From: Pseudodonghicola xiamenensis DSM 18339
GTDB taxonomy: Bacteria; Pseudomonadota; Alphaproteobacteria; Rhodobacterales; Rhodobacteraceae
Direction: 5' to 3'
NCBI RefSeq assembly: GCF_000429365.1
Contig: NZ_AUBS01000001.1
Location: forward strand, 62,001 to 126,000
DNA length: 64,000 nucleotides
Positions 54,533 to 63,041 of this stretch are shown here, piece after piece. The position numbers were made by a program, and so were the translations under genes. Within the stretch, counting starts at the first letter, position 1; the number at the start of each line of letters is the position of its first letter. The notes beneath the pieces were generated by a model. The model had not been told where the DNA came from and did not search any database. It saw only the letters and a list, made by a program, of their open reading frames with translations.

Positions 54533-56137
54533 ATGAAACTTGCATCCCGTATCCTGCCATCCTCCGAAGCGTTCCATGCCAACCGCGCGGCCCATCTCGA
54601 AGCGCTCGCCACCGTGCGGGCTGCGGCCGAGACGGCTGCCGGGGGCGGCGGTGAGGCCGCCCGCGCCCGTCATGTGTCGCGCGGCAAGATGCTGCCGCGT
54701 GAACGGGTGGCCAACCTGCTCGATCCCGGCTCTCCCTTTCTGGAAATCGGTGCCACCGCCGCACATGACATGTATGACAATGTCGCCCCCGCCGCTGGTG
54801 TCATCGCCGGTATCGGTCGGGTCGAGGGCCAGGAGGTCATGGTGGTCTGCAACGACGCCACCGTGAAGGGCGGCACCTATTATCCGATGACCGTCAAGAA
54901 ACACCTGCGCGCGCAGGAGATCGCCGCGGATTGCGCACTTCCCTGCATTTATCTGGTGGATTCTGGCGGCGCCAATCTGCCGCAACAGGACGAGGTGTTC
55001 CCGGATCGTGACCATTTCGGGCGCATCTTCTATAATCAGGCCAATATGTCCGCTCGCGGCATCCCGCAGATCGCCGTGGTGATGGGCTCCTGCACCGCCG
55101 GTGGCGCCTATGTCCCGGCGATGTCGGATGTCACCATCATCGTGCGCGATCAGGGCACCATCTTCCTTGCCGGCCCGCCGCTGGTAAAGGCCGCGACGGG
55201 CGAAGTGGTGTCCGCCGAGGACCTCGGCGGCGGCGATGTGCACACGCGGCTTTCCGGCGTCGCCGATTACCTGGCCGAGGATGACGCCCACGCTCTGGCG
55301 CTGGCCCGCCGTGCCGTCCGCCATCTGAACCGCGCCAAGCCGCAGACGGTGCAATGGCAAAGCCCGGAAGACCCCGCCTACGACCCGGAGGAGATCCTCG
55401 GCGCCGTGCCGGCCGATCTGCGCACCCCCTATGATATCCGCGAGGTGATCGCGCGCACCGTCGACGGTTCCCGCTTCGACGAATTCAAACCGCGCTTCGG
55501 CGAGACCATCGTCACTGGCTTTGCCCATGTGATGGGCTGCCCGGTGGGGATCGTCGCCAACAACGGCGTGCTGTTCTCCGAGGCGGCGCAGAAGACCGCG
55601 CATTTCGTCGAGCTCTGCTCGCAGCGCAATATCCCGCTGGTCTTCCTGCAGAACATCACCGGCTTCATGGTCGGCCGCAAATATGAAAACGAGGGCATCG
55701 CGCGGCATGGCGCCAAGATGGTGACGGCGGTGGCCACCACCAATGTGCCGAAGATCACCATGCTGGTCGGCGGCTCCTTCGGCGCCGGCAACTATGGCAT
55801 GGCCGGCCGCGCCTATTCGCCCCGCTTCCTCTGGACCTGGCCCAACAGCCGCATCTCGGTGATGGGCGGCGAACAGGCGGCGGGCGTCCTGGCCACCGTC
55901 CGCCGCGACGGTATCGAACGCAAGGGCGGCAGCTGGTCGGCCGAGGAGGAGGCCGAGTTCAAGCGCCCCACGCTCGAGATGTTCGAACGTCAGAGCCACC
56001 CGCTCTATGCTTCCGCGCGGCTCTGGGACGACGGCATCGTCGATCCCCGCAAGACGCGCGAGGTGCTGGCGTTGTCACTTTCCGCCAGCCTCTGCGCCCC
56101 GATAGAGGCCACGCGCTTCGGCCTGTTCCGGATGTAA
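54533..56137 (+). CDS. mccB: 3-Methylcrotonyl-CoA carboxylase beta subunit (carboxyltransferase)
   Basis: 534 residues with the two crotonase-like halves of a carboxyltransferase. Diagnostic motifs: [52 protein letters not shown] (read at about 140-170), [15 protein letters not shown] and the second-half [27 protein letters not shown]. It transfers CO2 from biotin to 3-methylcrotonyl-CoA with MccA. GAGG lies seven bases before the ATG. An intergenic repeat separates it from mccA. Confidence 0.95.
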   Translation: MKLASRILPSSEAFHANRAAHLEALATVRAAAETAAGGGGEAARARHVSRGKMLPRERVANLLDPGSPFLEIGATAAHDMYDNVAPAAGVIAGIGRVEGQEVMVVCNDATVKGGTYYPMTVKKHLRAQEIAADCALPCIYLVDSGGANLPQQDEVFPDRDHFGRIFYNQANMSARGIPQIAVVMGSCTAGGAYVPAMSDVTIIVRDQGTIFLAGPPLVKAATGEVVSAEDLGGGDVHTRLSGVADYLAEDDAHALALARRAVRHLNRAKPQTVQWQSPEDPAYDPEEILGAVPADLRTPYDIREVIARTVDGSRFDEFKPRFGETIVTGFAHVMGCPVGIVANNGVLFSEAAQKTAHFVELCSQRNIPLVFLQNITGFMVGRKYENEGIARHGAKMVTAVATTNVPKITMLVGGSFGAGNYGMAGRAYSPRFLWTWPNSRISVMGGEQAAGVLATVRRDGIERKGGSWSAEEEAEFKRPTLEMFERQSHPLYASARLWDDGIVDPRKTREVLALSLSASLCAPIEATRFGLFRM

Positions 56138-56242
56138 TGAAATTTCATGCCTCCGGCGGGGATATTTGGACCAGGTCGAAGCCCCTTCGATCTGGCGGAA
56201 ATATCCCGGGGGAGCTCCGAAGGAGCGGGGGCAGAGCCCCCG
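56137..56242. repeat. Intergenic inverted repeat and two-hairpin repeat, copy B
   Basis: ATGAAATTTCAT (56137-56148) is a perfect palindrome at the mccB stop. GGGATATTTGG... (from 56158) and ...AAATATCCC (to about 56207) form a large imperfect stem around GTCGAAGCCCCTTCGAT. A stem GAGCTCCGAAGGAGC and then GGGGGCAGAGCCCCC (56227-56241) follow. In reverse complement the last part repeats the element order at 40242-40312. Confidence 0.7.
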
Positions 56243-56267
56243 CCCCGGTGGATCAAAGGAGAGACAG

Positions 56268-58205
56268 ATGTTTGACAAGATCCTGATCGCCAACCGTGGC
56301 GAGATTGCCTGCCGCATTATCGAGACCGCCCGCAGCCTGGGCGTGGCCACCGTCGCGGTCTATTCCGAGGCCGACGCGCGGGCCAAACACGTGGCCCTGG
56401 CGGACGAGGCCGTTTTGATCGGCCCGCCGCAACCGGCGGAAAGCTATCTCAAGGGCGAGAGGTTGATCGAGGTGGCGCTGGAGGCGGGCGCGCAGGCGAT
56501 CCACCCGGGATATGGCTTTCTCTCCGAGAACCCCGATTTCGTCGAGGCGGTGGAGGCGGCGGGGCTGACCTTCATCGGCCCTTCGGCCAGCGCGATCCGC
56601 GCCATGGGGTTGAAGGATGCCGCGAAGAAGCTGATGGAGGCGGCCGGCGTGCCGGTTGTGCCCGGTTATCACGGCGACAATCAGGATCCGGAACATCTGG
56701 CCGGTGCGGCCGAGGCGATCGGTTATCCGGTGCTGATCAAGGCGGTCGCCGGTGGTGGCGGCAAGGGCATGCGCAAGGTGGTGGCGCCGCAGGAGTTCGC
56801 CGCCGCGCTCGATGCGGCCCGGGGCGAGGCACGCACTGCCTTCGGCAACGATGCGGTGCTGATCGAGAAATACGTCGAAAAGCCGCGTCATATAGAAGTG
56901 CAGATCTTTGGCGATGGGGGGGAGGCTGTTCATCTTTATGAACGCGACTGTTCGCTGCAGCGCCGCCACCAGAAGGTGATCGAGGAGGCTCCGGCGCCTG
57001 GCATGACCGAGGAGATGCGCGCGGCGATGGGCGAGGCGGCGGTGCGGGCGGCCAGGGCCATCGGTTACAAGGGGGCCGGTACAATCGAATTCATCGTCGA
57101 CGCCTCTGACGGGCTGCGGGCCGATCGGTTCTGGTTCATGGAAATGAACACGCGGCTGCAGGTGGAACATCCCGTGACAGAGGCGGTGACCGGCATTGAC
57201 CTGGTCGAATGGCAACTGCGTGTTGCCGCAGGCGAACCGCTGCCGATGACGCAAGATGAAATCCCGCTGAAGGGCCATGCCTTCGAGGCGCGGCTTTATG
57301 CCGAGGACGTGCCGAAGGGGTTCCTGCCGGCGACCGGGACGCTCAGCCATCTGATTTTCCCGGATGGTGCCCGGATCGACAGCGGTGTGCGCGCGGGCGA
57401 TACCATCAGCCCGTTCTATGATCCGATGATCGCCAAGGTGATCACCCATGGTCCGACGCGGGAGATCGCGCTGGCGCGGATGACCCGGGCGCTGGAACAG
57501 TCGGAGGTGGCAGGATCGGTGACCAACCTGGCCTTTCTCGCCGCGCTGACCCGGCACCAGGGCTTTGCCGCGGGCGACGTCGATACCGGGCTGATCGAAC
57601 GCGATCTGGATCAATTGGTTGCGGGGGTGGTGCCGGCGCCGCGGATTGTGGCGCAGGCCGCGCTGGCCGCCGCTGGGCTGCTGCAGCCGGGCGCGCTGTC
57701 GGGCTTCACCCTTTGGGCTCCGCTGGCGCGCAGCGTGACCCTGGCGCATGAGGGCGAGGAGATCACGGCGGTGATCCGGGCGCGCGGGCCAGAGGGGGCG
57801 GTGATCGAGATCGATGGCGCGGAGATTGGGGCAGACTGTGAGGCTTCAGGTTGGCGCTTCGAGGGCGTGAAGGCGGTGCCGATGGCGCGGGCAGGGGCGC
57901 GGATCACGCTGTTTTCCGGCGTGGCGCCGGTCTTCGATCTGATCGACCCGTTGGATCGTGCCGGGGCCGATGCCGGTGGCGGCAATCTGATCGAGGCGCC
58001 GATGCCGGGATTGGTGAAGGCGGTTTTCGTCTCCACTGGCGAGGCGGTGGCGGAAGGCCAGCGGCTGGCGATTCTCGAGGCGATGAAAATGGAACATACT
58101 TTGGTCGCGGCCCGCGATGGCGTGGTGGCCGAGGTGTTGGCTGCCGCCGGCGATCAGGTCGAGGCCGGCGCGGCACTGGTCCGGCTGGAGGAGGACGAGG
58201 CATGA
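56268..58205 (+). CDS. mccA: 3-Methylcrotonyl-CoA carboxylase alpha subunit (biotin carboxylase + BCCP)
   Basis: 645 residues: biotin carboxylase N-domain (MFDKILIANRGEIACRI), ATP-grasp domain with GGGGKGMR and EMNTRLQVEHPVTE, a BT-like linker region, and the C-terminal biotinyl domain with K607 in EAMKMEH as the biotin site. It charges biotin with bicarbonate for MccB. AAAGGAG lies six bases before the ATG. The stop overlaps a small frame, and the HMG-CoA lyase gene follows at 58329. Confidence 0.95.
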   Translation: MFDKILIANRGEIACRIIETARSLGVATVAVYSEADARAKHVALADEAVLIGPPQPAESYLKGERLIEVALEAGAQAIHPGYGFLSENPDFVEAVEAAGLTFIGPSASAIRAMGLKDAAKKLMEAAGVPVVPGYHGDNQDPEHLAGAAEAIGYPVLIKAVAGGGGKGMRKVVAPQEFAAALDAARGEARTAFGNDAVLIEKYVEKPRHIEVQIFGDGGEAVHLYERDCSLQRRHQKVIEEAPAPGMTEEMRAAMGEAAVRAARAIGYKGAGTIEFIVDASDGLRADRFWFMEMNTRLQVEHPVTEAVTGIDLVEWQLRVAAGEPLPMTQDEIPLKGHAFEARLYAEDVPKGFLPATGTLSHLIFPDGARIDSGVRAGDTISPFYDPMIAKVITHGPTREIALARMTRALEQSEVAGSVTNLAFLAALTRHQGFAAGDVDTGLIERDLDQLVAGVVPAPRIVAQAALAAAGLLQPGALSGFTLWAPLARSVTLAHEGEEITAVIRARGPEGAVIEIDGAEIGADCEASGWRFEGVKAVPMARAGARITLFSGVAPVFDLIDPLDRAGADAGGGNLIEAPMPGLVKAVFVSTGEAVAEGQRLAILEAMKMEHTLVAARDGVVAEVLAAAGDQVEAGAALVRLEEDEA

Positions 58206-58336
58206 GGGGCATGAGGGGCATGGCTGAAACGCGTCGAGGGGCACGGGGCCCGACGCTGCATTGGCGTGAGGCGCGGATGCGCGACGATCGCACCGCGGGG
58301 CTTGATGATGTGAAGGAAGGCATATCGCATGGCTGA
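58202..58336 (+). CDS. Possible small protein between mccA and the HMG-CoA lyase gene
   Basis: A 44-codon frame starting in an ATGA overlap with the mccA stop and ending eight bases inside the lyase gene. Its start has the 9-base unit ATGAGGGGC twice, then a third ATG. The translation is Arg-rich (RRGARGPTLHWREARMRDD) with no family I know. The coupling at both ends is what one expects of a real operon gene, but the alternative is a leader that passes ribosomes from mccA to the lyase gene. Confidence 0.35.
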   Translation: MRGMRGMAETRRGARGPTLHWREARMRDDRTAGLDDVKEGISHG

Positions 58337-59192
58337 ACATGTCGAGATCTTCGAAGTAGGGCCGCGCGACGGGCTGCAGAACGAAAAGCGCCCGATCCCG
58401 GTGGCGGAGAAGGTGGCGCTGGTCGATTGCCTGAGCGGCGCGGGCTTTCGCCGCATCGAATGCGCCAGTTTCGTCAGCCCGAAATGGGTGCCGCAGATGG
58501 CCGGCAGCGCCGAGGTTCTAGCCGGCATTCACCGCGCCCCGGGCGTGCGCTATGCCGCGCTGACGCCGAACCTGCGCGGGTTTCAGGATGCGGTGGCGGC
58601 AAAGGCCGATGAGGTGGCGATCTTTGCCTCTGCTTCCGAAGGCTTCTCCAAGGCCAATATCAATGCCACCATCGAGGAGAGTATCGCCCGGTTCGAGCCG
58701 ATCCTGGCGGCGGCGGCTGAGATCGGCCTGCCGGTGCGTGGCTATATCTCTTGCGTGACCGATTGCCCCTATGACGGGCCGACGCCGCACCAGAAGGTGG
58801 CCGAAGTGGCGGCGCGGCTGTTTTCCATGGGATGCTACGAGATCTCCTTGGGCGATACCATCGGCCAGGCGACGCCGGAGAGCATCACGGCGATGCTGAA
58901 GGCGGTGCTGGAGGAGGTGCCGGCCGCGCAGCTGGCCGGGCATTATCATGACACCGCCGGGCGGGCACTGGTCAATATCGACGCCTCGCTGGAGCTGGGG
59001 CTCAGGGTTTTCGACGCCGCTGTCGGGGGCTTGGGCGGCTGTCCCTATGCGCCGGGCGCCGAGGGCAATGTGGCGACTGAGCGGGTGGCGGCGCATCTGG
59101 CAGGGAAAGGATATGAGACCGGGCTCGATCTGGCGGTGATTGAGCGGGCGGTGGCACTGGCGCAGGCGATGCGCGTGGGAGAGGGGGCCTAA
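58329..59192 (+). CDS. Hydroxymethylglutaryl-CoA lyase
   Basis: 287 residues of the HMGL-like TIM barrel family. EVGPRDGLQNE at the N-terminus carries the catalytic Arg and metal-ligand Asp; HYHDTAGRALVNI has the metal-binding His pair; GGLGGCPYAPGAEGN has the catalytic Cys loop. It splits HMG-CoA into acetoacetate and acetyl-CoA, the last step of leucine breakdown. AAGGAAGG lies about nine bases before the ATG. It is followed after three bases by the hydratase gene. Confidence 0.95.
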   Translation: MAEHVEIFEVGPRDGLQNEKRPIPVAEKVALVDCLSGAGFRRIECASFVSPKWVPQMAGSAEVLAGIHRAPGVRYAALTPNLRGFQDAVAAKADEVAIFASASEGFSKANINATIEESIARFEPILAAAAEIGLPVRGYISCVTDCPYDGPTPHQKVAEVAARLFSMGCYEISLGDTIGQATPESITAMLKAVLEEVPAAQLAGHYHDTAGRALVNIDASLELGLRVFDAAVGGLGGCPYAPGAEGNVATERVAAHLAGKGYETGLDLAVIERAVALAQAMRVGEGA

Positions 59193-59195
59193 AAT

Positions 59196-59984
59196 ATGTT
59201 CGAGACCATCACGATCGCGTGTGACGACCGGGGCGTCGCGACGCTGATGCTGAACCGGGCGGAGAAGCATAATGCGATGTCGGCGGTGATGATCGCCGAG
59301 CTGACCCGGGCGGCGGAGCAGTTGGGCGCCGATCCGGCGGTGCGGGCGGTGATCCTGACCGGGGCCGGCAAGTCGTTCTGCGCCGGCGGCGATCTGGGCT
59401 GGATGCAGGACCAGATGGTCGCCGACCCCGAGACGCGGTTTATCGAGGCGCGCAAGCTGGCGCTGGCCTTGCAGGCGCTCAACACGCTGCCGAAACCGTT
59501 GATCGGCGCGCTACAGGGAAATGCCTTCGGTGGCGGCGTCGGGCTTGCCTCGGTCTGCGACGTGACGCTGGGGGCGGATCATCTGAAGATGGGTCTGACC
59601 GAGACCCGGCTGGGGCTGATCCCGGCCACCATCGGCCCTTATGTCATCGCCCGGATGGGGGAGGCGCGGGCGCGGCGGGTGTTCATGTCTGCCCGGTTGT
59701 TCGACGCCGCCGAGGCGGTTGAGCTGGGGCTGCTGGCCCGCGCCGTTCCGGCCGCCGATCTGATGGCGGCGGCCGAGGCCGAGGTTCTCCCCTATCTTTC
59801 CTGCGCGCCGGGTGCGGTGGCGGCGGCCAAGCGGCTGACCCGCACGCTCGGGCCCCGGATCGACGCCGAGGTGATCGACCATACCATTCATGCCCTGGTC
59901 GCGTGCTGGGAGGGCGAGGAGGCAAAGGAGGGCATTGGTGCCTTCTTTGCCAAGCGCAAGCCGGGCTGGATCGCGGACGGCTAG
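59196..59984 (+). CDS. Enoyl-CoA hydratase/isomerase, probably methylglutaconyl-CoA hydratase
   Basis: 262 residues of the crotonase family. Oxyanion-hole segments are NRAEKHNAMS near 23-32 and FCAGGDLGWMQ, followed by GNAFGGGVGLASVCDVTL and the ETRLGLIPATIGPYV segment, where the family places a catalytic Glu. Its position at the end of ivd-mcc-lyase genes indicates the missing step, 3-methylglutaconyl-CoA to HMG-CoA (LiuC/AUH role). The start follows the lyase stop by three bases; the binding site GAGAGGGGG is inside the lyase gene. Confidence 0.92.
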   Translation: MFETITIACDDRGVATLMLNRAEKHNAMSAVMIAELTRAAEQLGADPAVRAVILTGAGKSFCAGGDLGWMQDQMVADPETRFIEARKLALALQALNTLPKPLIGALQGNAFGGGVGLASVCDVTLGADHLKMGLTETRLGLIPATIGPYVIARMGEARARRVFMSARLFDAAEAVELGLLARAVPAADLMAAAEAEVLPYLSCAPGAVAAAKRLTRTLGPRIDAEVIDHTIHALVACWEGEEAKEGIGAFFAKRKPGWIADG

Positions 59985-59985
59985 A

Positions 59986-60210
59986 TCAACCGCGCCAGAA
60001 CGGTTTGGCCGCCTCCACCAAGGCGGCGGCGCGGCGCCAACCGGCGTCTTGCAGGACGCTGTCGGGCTGCGGTAGCAAGTCGTCGCGCAACATGCGGCGC
60101 AATGCCCACCGGTGACGCCAGAGTTTCAGGCCGTGCAGGAGCTCAGCCGCAGCGCCTGGGCGGCGGCTGGCGGCCCGATCCTGCGGGGGAAGGAAAACCA
60201 CGGTGGCCAT
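59986..60210 (-). CDS. DUF1127 small basic protein
   Basis: 74 residues. The C-terminal half is the DUF1127 helix pair with WRHRWALRRMLRDDLLPQPDSVLQDAG and the family ending EAAKPFWRG. Such small Arg-rich proteins in alphaproteobacteria have been linked to RNA turnover and phosphate or stress physiology, but no function is settled for this one. GGAG lies eight bases before the ATG at 60210. It is divergent from a LysR-type gene. Confidence 0.85.
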   Translation of the reverse strand: MATVVFLPPQDRAASRRPGAAAELLHGLKLWRHRWALRRMLRDDLLPQPDSVLQDAGWRRAAALVEAAKPFWRG

Positions 60211-60258
60211 CTTTGCATCTCCTTTGTTCCTCATGCCGTCAGCTTATCGCTTGTCATG

Positions 60259-60287
60259 GCCTGTAAAAATTGAGAAGTTTTCCAGGC
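60259..60287. promoter_or_regulatory. Imperfect inverted repeat between DUF1127 and LysR genes
   Basis: GCCTGTAAAA (60259-60268) and TTTTCCAGGC (60278-60287) match as inverted arms at nine of ten positions. The 99-base divergent region suits autoregulation by the LysR-type protein and control of the DUF1127 gene. Confidence 0.55.
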
Positions 60288-60309
60288 TATGTGAGGAAAT
60301 GGAACAAAG

Positions 60310-61185
60310 ATGCGCCGTCTGCCCCCGCTATCGGCCTTGCCGGCCTTCGAGGCGACCGCCCGGCTGGGGTCTGTCACGGCGGCGGCGGCGGAACTGGGGC
60401 GCACCCATGGGGCGGTCAGCAAGCAGATTCACCACTTGTCGGATGACCTGGGTGGGGCGCTGTTCGAGAAATCGGGTAACGGGCTGAGGCTGACCCCGCG
60501 GGGGGAGCGATTGCGGCGCACGGTGACCCCGATGCTGGACGATCTGTCGGCGCTGGCCGAAACGCTGCGGGCGGAGCAGGACGCGCGCTATGTCGATCTC
60601 AGGGTCAGCGCGACCCTGGCCAGCCGCTGGCTGATACCGCGATTGCCCGATTTCTATGCCCGTCATCCCGAGATCGAACTGCGCCTGCGGATGTCCGGGC
60701 CGCAGACGCCGCAGGACAGCGATTTCGATTTGCTGATCAGCTATGACCGGCTGCGTGGTGCCATGCGGGAGGTCGATCAGCGACCGTTGGGGCTGGCGCA
60801 ATATGGTGTCGTCTGCGCGCCGGACTATCCCCTGCTCCGACAGGGCGGTGTTTGGCGGGCGCCGGTGCGGCTGACCCAGCCCAATGCACTGCAAAGCTGG
60901 GAAGAGTGGATGCAGCTCAGCGGGCACGCTCTCAGCTCTGAACGAGAAGAAATTCATGCACATCATTTCCTGGCGCTCGGGGCCGCAGTGGCGGGGTTGG
61001 GCATCGCACTTGCCGAACGACGTCTGGTCGATGAGGACCTCGCCGCGGGGCGGTTGGTCGCGCCGTTGGGATTCGTGGCGGTTGCCGACGGGTTTCGCGC
61101 TGCGGTGATGCCGCGGGCCCAGGCACGCCGTGCCGTCGGGCTGTTCCTGGACTGGCTGGGTGAGATCGCCGGGCAGGGGGGCTGA
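60310..61185 (+). CDS. LysR family transcriptional regulator (GcvA-like)
   Basis: 291 residues. The winged helix RRLPPLSALPAFEATARLGSVTAAAAELGRTHGAVSKQI (read at 2-40) is typical of the GcvA subgroup, followed by LTPRGERL and a periplasmic-binding-like effector domain (about 92-285). It probably controls the divergent DUF1127 gene and itself. No ligand can be proposed. Confidence 0.93.
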   Translation: MRRLPPLSALPAFEATARLGSVTAAAAELGRTHGAVSKQIHHLSDDLGGALFEKSGNGLRLTPRGERLRRTVTPMLDDLSALAETLRAEQDARYVDLRVSATLASRWLIPRLPDFYARHPEIELRLRMSGPQTPQDSDFDLLISYDRLRGAMREVDQRPLGLAQYGVVCAPDYPLLRQGGVWRAPVRLTQPNALQSWEEWMQLSGHALSSEREEIHAHHFLALGAAVAGLGIALAERRLVDEDLAAGRLVAPLGFVAVADGFRAAVMPRAQARRAVGLFLDWLGEIAGQGG

Positions 61186-61425
61186 AGTGTAAGGCCGGCG
61201 CTGGGGGCAAGGGAGGGAGGCGGAAAGGACTCACCTTTGGTCTATTTGACGGAAATGATACCTTTTAGGGCAATGGGGCAGGGCGGTGGCGCATTGTGCT
61301 TCAGCTGCGTGCGTTGCCGCATTGCGGCATGAACGCGCGGGGAGGGTGCATTTCCTGTGGGTTTTGCGGTAAAAGCTGTTTTGTCGGTGCGGTATTTTGA
61401 ACGGTCGCGAAAGCTGCCCGCTTGG
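61186..61425. other. Leader region between LysR and nuo genes, no gene seen
   Basis: Purine-rich near 61205-61228, then mixed sequence. No open frame with binding site. It may contain regulatory sequence for the nuo operon upstream of the listed promoter. Confidence 0.45.
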
Positions 61426-61454
61426 TTGACGCTCCGGATCGGCGAGAGTAGAGA
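61426..61454 (+). promoter_or_regulatory. Promoter of the nuo operon
   Basis: TTGACG (61426-61431) and TAGAGA (61449-61454) with 17-base spacing, 64 bases before the nuoA start. GTCAA (61463-61467) and TTGAC (61476-61480) form an outward inverted repeat in the leader. Confidence 0.6.
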
Positions 61455-61518
61455 AGCGGCAGGTCAACATGCCAATTGACGGCGCGCTGCCTGAACGCGC
61501 GCAGGAAAGGAGCCACTC

Positions 61519-61884
61519 GTGGAAGAGTTGTTGCGGGAATACCTCCCGATTCTGGTGTTTCTGGCGGTTGCAGTGGGGCTTGGACTGGTCCTTATGCTCT
61601 CCGCTGTCGTCCTCGCTGTGCGCAATCCCGATCCTGAAAAGGTCAGCGCCTACGAATGCGGATTTAACGCCTTCGATGACGCCCGGATGAAGTTCGATGT
61701 GCGCTTCTATCTGGTGTCGATCCTGTTCATCATCTTCGATCTGGAAATCGCCATGCTGTTTCCCTGGGCCGTCGGTTTCAGCGGGCTCAGCGATGTGGCG
61801 TTCTGGGGGATGATGGTGTTCCTGGGCGTTCTGACTGCGGGCTTTGCCTATGAATGGAAAAAGGGAGCGCTGGAATGGGAGTGA
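61519..61884 (+). CDS. nuoA: NADH-quinone oxidoreductase subunit A
   Basis: 121 residues with three transmembrane helices (about 9-32, 63-83, 90-110) and the conserved loop [24 protein letters not shown]. The start is GTG with AAAGGAG six bases upstream. First gene of the complex I operon. Confidence 0.97.
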   Translation: MEELLREYLPILVFLAVAVGLGLVLMLSAVVLAVRNPDPEKVSAYECGFNAFDDARMKFDVRFYLVSILFIIFDLEIAMLFPWAVGFSGLSDVAFWGMMVFLGVLTAGFAYEWKKGALEWE

Positions 61885-62408
61885 TGACCGGGATGAACAC
61901 CGCCGGCGCTGACAAGGAAGTCGCGACTCAGGCGTTGAACGCGGAGCTGCAGGATAAAGGTTTCCTGCTCACCTCGACCGAGGATATCATCAATTGGGCG
62001 CGCACCGGATCGCTGCACTGGATGACCTTCGGCTTGGCCTGCTGCGCGGTCGAGATGATGCATACCTCGATGCCGCGCTATGATGCCGAACGCTTCGGTA
62101 TCGCGCCGCGCGCCTCCCCGCGTCAGTCCGACTGCATGATCGTCGCCGGCACGCTGACCAACAAGATGGCCCCGGCGCTGCGCAAGGTCTATGACCAGAT
62201 GCCGGAGCCGCGTTATGTGATCTCGATGGGCTCCTGCGCCAACGGCGGCGGCTATTATCACTATTCCTACTCGGTGGTGCGCGGTTGTGACCGCATCGTC
62301 CCTGTCGATGTCTATGTCCCCGGCTGCCCGCCGACGGCCGAGGCGTTGCTTTATGGGCTGATGCAGATGCAGCGCAAGATTCGCCGCACCGGGACACTTG
62401 TGCGCTGA
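61875..62408 (+). CDS. nuoB: NADH-quinone oxidoreductase subunit B
   Basis: 177 residues. It holds the N2 [4Fe-4S] cluster; ligands are the CC pair in [10 protein letters not shown], Cys in GSCANGGG and Cys in [11 protein letters not shown]. The ATG at 61875 overlaps nuoA by ten bases and has GGGAG seven bases upstream; an ATG at 61884 is too close to its binding site. Confidence 0.97.
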   Translation: MGVMTGMNTAGADKEVATQALNAELQDKGFLLTSTEDIINWARTGSLHWMTFGLACCAVEMMHTSMPRYDAERFGIAPRASPRQSDCMIVAGTLTNKMAPALRKVYDQMPEPRYVISMGSCANGGGYYHYSYSVVRGCDRIVPVDVYVPGCPPTAEALLYGLMQMQRKIRRTGTLVR

Positions 62409-62432
62409 GGCGCGCCAGAATTTGGAGAGAGC

Positions 62433-63041
62433 ATGATGAGCCAAGCACTCAAAGAACTCGGCGCGCATATCGAGGCCAAGCGCCCCGACTGCGTCCTGGG
62501 GTGGGATGTCACTTATGACGAGTTGAACGTCGATGTGGCCCCGTCCAATATCGTCGCCTTTGTCGAGTTCCTGAAAAACGACCCGACCTGCAAGTTCTCG
62601 TCTCTGGTGGATATCGCCGGTGTCGACTATCCCGAGCGGCCGAAGCGGTTCGACGTGGTTTATCACCTGCTGTCGATGTATCAGAATCAGCGGATCCGCC
62701 TGCGGGTGTCGATCCGGGAGGACGACATCGTGCCCTCGATCATTTCGGTGCATCCCTCGGCCAACTGGTTCGAGCGCGAGACCTTCGACATGTACGGGAT
62801 CCTGTTCTCCGGACACCCCGACCTGCGCAGGCTGCTCACTGACTATGGCTTCCGCGGCCATCCGCTGCGCAAGGACTTCCCGACCACGGGTTACACCGAA
62901 GTCCGCTATGACGAAGTCGAGAAGCGCGTGGTCTATGAACCGGTGAGCCTGGTGGCCGAATATCGCCAGTTTGACTTCATGAGCCCGTGGGAAGGCGCCG
63001 AATACATCCTCCCCGGCGACGAGAAAGAGGGGGCGAAGTGA
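62433..63041 (+). CDS. nuoC: NADH-quinone oxidoreductase subunit C
   Basis: 202 residues, unfused to NuoD as in most alphaproteobacteria. Motifs [19 protein letters not shown] and [14 protein letters not shown] are diagnostic for the 30-kDa subunit. GGAGAG lies before paired ATGs at 62433/62436. The stop overlaps the nuoD start by one base. Confidence 0.97.
   Translation: MMSQALKELGAHIEAKRPDCVLGWDVTYDELNVDVAPSNIVAFVEFLKNDPTCKFSSLVDIAGVDYPERPKRFDVVYHLLSMYQNQRIRLRVSIREDDIVPSIISVHPSANWFERETFDMYGILFSGHPDLRRLLTDYGFRGHPLRKDFPTTGYTEVRYDEVEKRVVYEPVSLVAEYRQFDFMSPWEGAEYILPGDEKEGAK

Noticed and set aside
54476..55999. 507-codon minus-strand frame opposite mccB
   Set aside because: Shadow frame without motifs; mccB is complete.
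61854..61874. An earlier start for nuoB inside nuoA
   Set aside because: The ATG at 61875 has a properly spaced GGGAG and fits the usual N-terminus better.
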